64,000 bases of DNA from Pseudomonas oryzihabitans. Its GTDB lineage: Bacteria; Pseudomonadota; Gammaproteobacteria; Pseudomonadales; Pseudomonadaceae. The DNA lies in contig NZ_CP102428.1 in NCBI RefSeq assembly GCF_024652905.1, positions 4,448,001 to 4,512,000 on the forward strand. The letters run 5' to 3'. The translations under genes were made by a program, and so were the position numbers. Numbering within the stretch: the stretch's first letter is position 1; each line of letters begins with the position of its first letter. The notes under the pieces were generated by a model. It did not search any database and had not been told where the DNA came from. It worked only from the letters and a program-made list of their open reading frames with translations. This document shows positions 63,429 to 64,000 of this stretch, piece after piece.

Positions 63429-63812
63429 ATGCCCAAGCAAGCCGTGATTCCCGCCGGTACCGGTACCCCCATCGCGCCCTTCGTGCCCGGCAGCCTGGCC
63501 GACGGGGTGCTCTATGTGTCCGGCACCCTGCCGTTCGATGCCCAGAACAACGTGGTCCACGTCGGCGACGCCGCCGCCCAGGCGCGCCACGTGCTCACCA
63601 CCATCCAGGGCGTGGTGGAGGCGGCGGGTGGCAGCATGGCCGATGTCACCTTCAACATGATCATGCTCACCGACTGGGCGAACTACGCCGCCATCAACGC
63701 GGTGTACGCCGAATTCTTTCCTGGCGAGAAGCCAGCGCGCTACTGCATCCAGTGCGGCCTGGTAAAGCCCGACGCCCTGATCGAGATCGCCAGCATCGCC
63801 CATGTCGGCTAG
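63429..63812 (+). CDS. rutC: RutC, Rid/YjgF-family 3-aminoacrylate deaminase
   Basis: A 127-residue Rid-family protein with [12 protein letters not shown] near 27-38 and the conserved arginine in [10 protein letters not shown] near 101-110. It speeds conversion of aminoacrylate to malonic semialdehyde and ammonia. It starts 5 bases after the rutB stop, so the three genes are one transcript. Confidence 0.94.
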   Translation: MPKQAVIPAGTGTPIAPFVPGSLADGVLYVSGTLPFDAQNNVVHVGDAAAQARHVLTTIQGVVEAAGGSMADVTFNMIMLTDWANYAAINAVYAEFFPGEKPARYCIQCGLVKPDALIEIASIAHVG

Positions 63813-63830
63813 CCCGCGCTCCGTCTAGCA

Positions 63831-63863
63831 CCCTCTCCCCCTGGGAGAGGGCTGGGGTGAGGG
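63831..63863. repeat. GGGAGAGGG palindrome between rutC and rutD
   Basis: CCCTCTCCCCCTGGGAGAGG followed by GCTGGGGTGAGGG, one REP unit in the 84-base rutC-rutD gap. The third nitrogen operon here to carry such an insert. Confidence 0.8.
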
Positions 63864-63896
63864 AAGCCTCAACCACCCAACCTTCAAGGACCGCCC

Positions 63897-64000
63897 ATGC
63901 ACTTCGAACTCCATGGCCCCCAGGACCCGGCGGCCGAGACCCTGCTGCTCAGCTCCGGGCTGGGCGGCGCCGGGGCCTTCTGGGCACCGCAGTTGGCGGC
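63897..64000 (+). CDS. rutD: RutD, alpha/beta hydrolase, N-terminal part
   Basis: The frame begins at ATG 63897 (MHFELHGPQDP...LLLSSGLGGAG) and runs off the window after about 34 residues. The SSGLGG oxyanion-loop motif and the position after rutC identify RutD, proposed to act on the 3-aminoacrylate/carbamate intermediate. AAGGACC precedes the start. Confidence 0.8.
   Translation, partial: MHFELHGPQDPAAETLLLSSGLGGAGAFWAPQLA

Overview
The window is about 66% GC chromosomal DNA of a Pseudomonas-like gammaproteobacterium. Supporting signs are an azurin with a Sec signal peptide, an OprD-family porin, a fused quinate-pathway dehydratase (QuiC), ethanolamine ammonia-lyase with an Eat-type permease, a Rut pyrimidine operon, and abundant REP-type palindromes with a REP-associated tyrosine transposase. 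A species in the P. oryzihabitans/psychrotolerans group is possible, but this is only an inference. No tRNA, rRNA, CRISPR array or prophage was seen.

Layout. Positions 0-10 kb hold a membrane hydrolase, a DUF1127 gene divergent from a MocR regulator, a nucleoside deoxyribosyltransferase, a GST, a tandem DUF2845 pair, a giant AsmA/DUF748 protein and a chemoreceptor. Positions 10-20.7 kb hold membrane proteins (bestrophin, MFS, ArsB-like permease, cytochrome b561), a divergent LysR/FUSC pair and a secreted GH15 glucoamylase. Positions 20.7-21.8 kb hold a compact wHTH-nucleotidyltransferase/HEPN pair (toxin-antitoxin type) with a large dyad operator. Positions 22-33 kb are mixed accessory and housekeeping genes, including bdcR-bdcA with two matching operators, a sirtuin, a short Hsp70, a CPBP protease and an S9 peptidase. 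Positions 34-40 kb form a quinate/shikimate catabolic cluster (OprD porin, MHS transporter, quiC, TetR). Positions 40-48.5 kb hold duplicated YghA-type SDRs, a LOG protein, azurin, glutathione peroxidase, a cystine transporter and the densest repeats, ending in the RAYT transposase.

Positions 48.5-64 kb form a nitrogen-scavenging region: urease (ureD-ureA-GNAT-ureB-ureC), ethanolamine uptake and cleavage (araC / eat-eutB-eutC) and uracil degradation (rutR / rutABCD..., running off the end). All three release ammonia. The rut and eut upstream regions each show an NtrC-like dyad followed by a GG-N10-GC sigma-54-type element, and a weaker one lies before ureD. Each operon also carries REP palindromes between two of its structural genes.

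The most unusual non-coding content is: two copies of a roughly 700-bp element (one with a perfect 17-bp terminal inverted repeat), two tandem composite REP arrays (about 153-bp and 150-163-bp periods), a 142-bp MITE-like element fitted exactly between two convergent stop codons, and several long dyads in divergent promoters. I found no gene cluster that I can confidently call a new multi-gene system. The best candidates for something undescribed are the nucleotidyltransferase/HEPN pair with a non-canonical HEPN motif, and the repeat elements.
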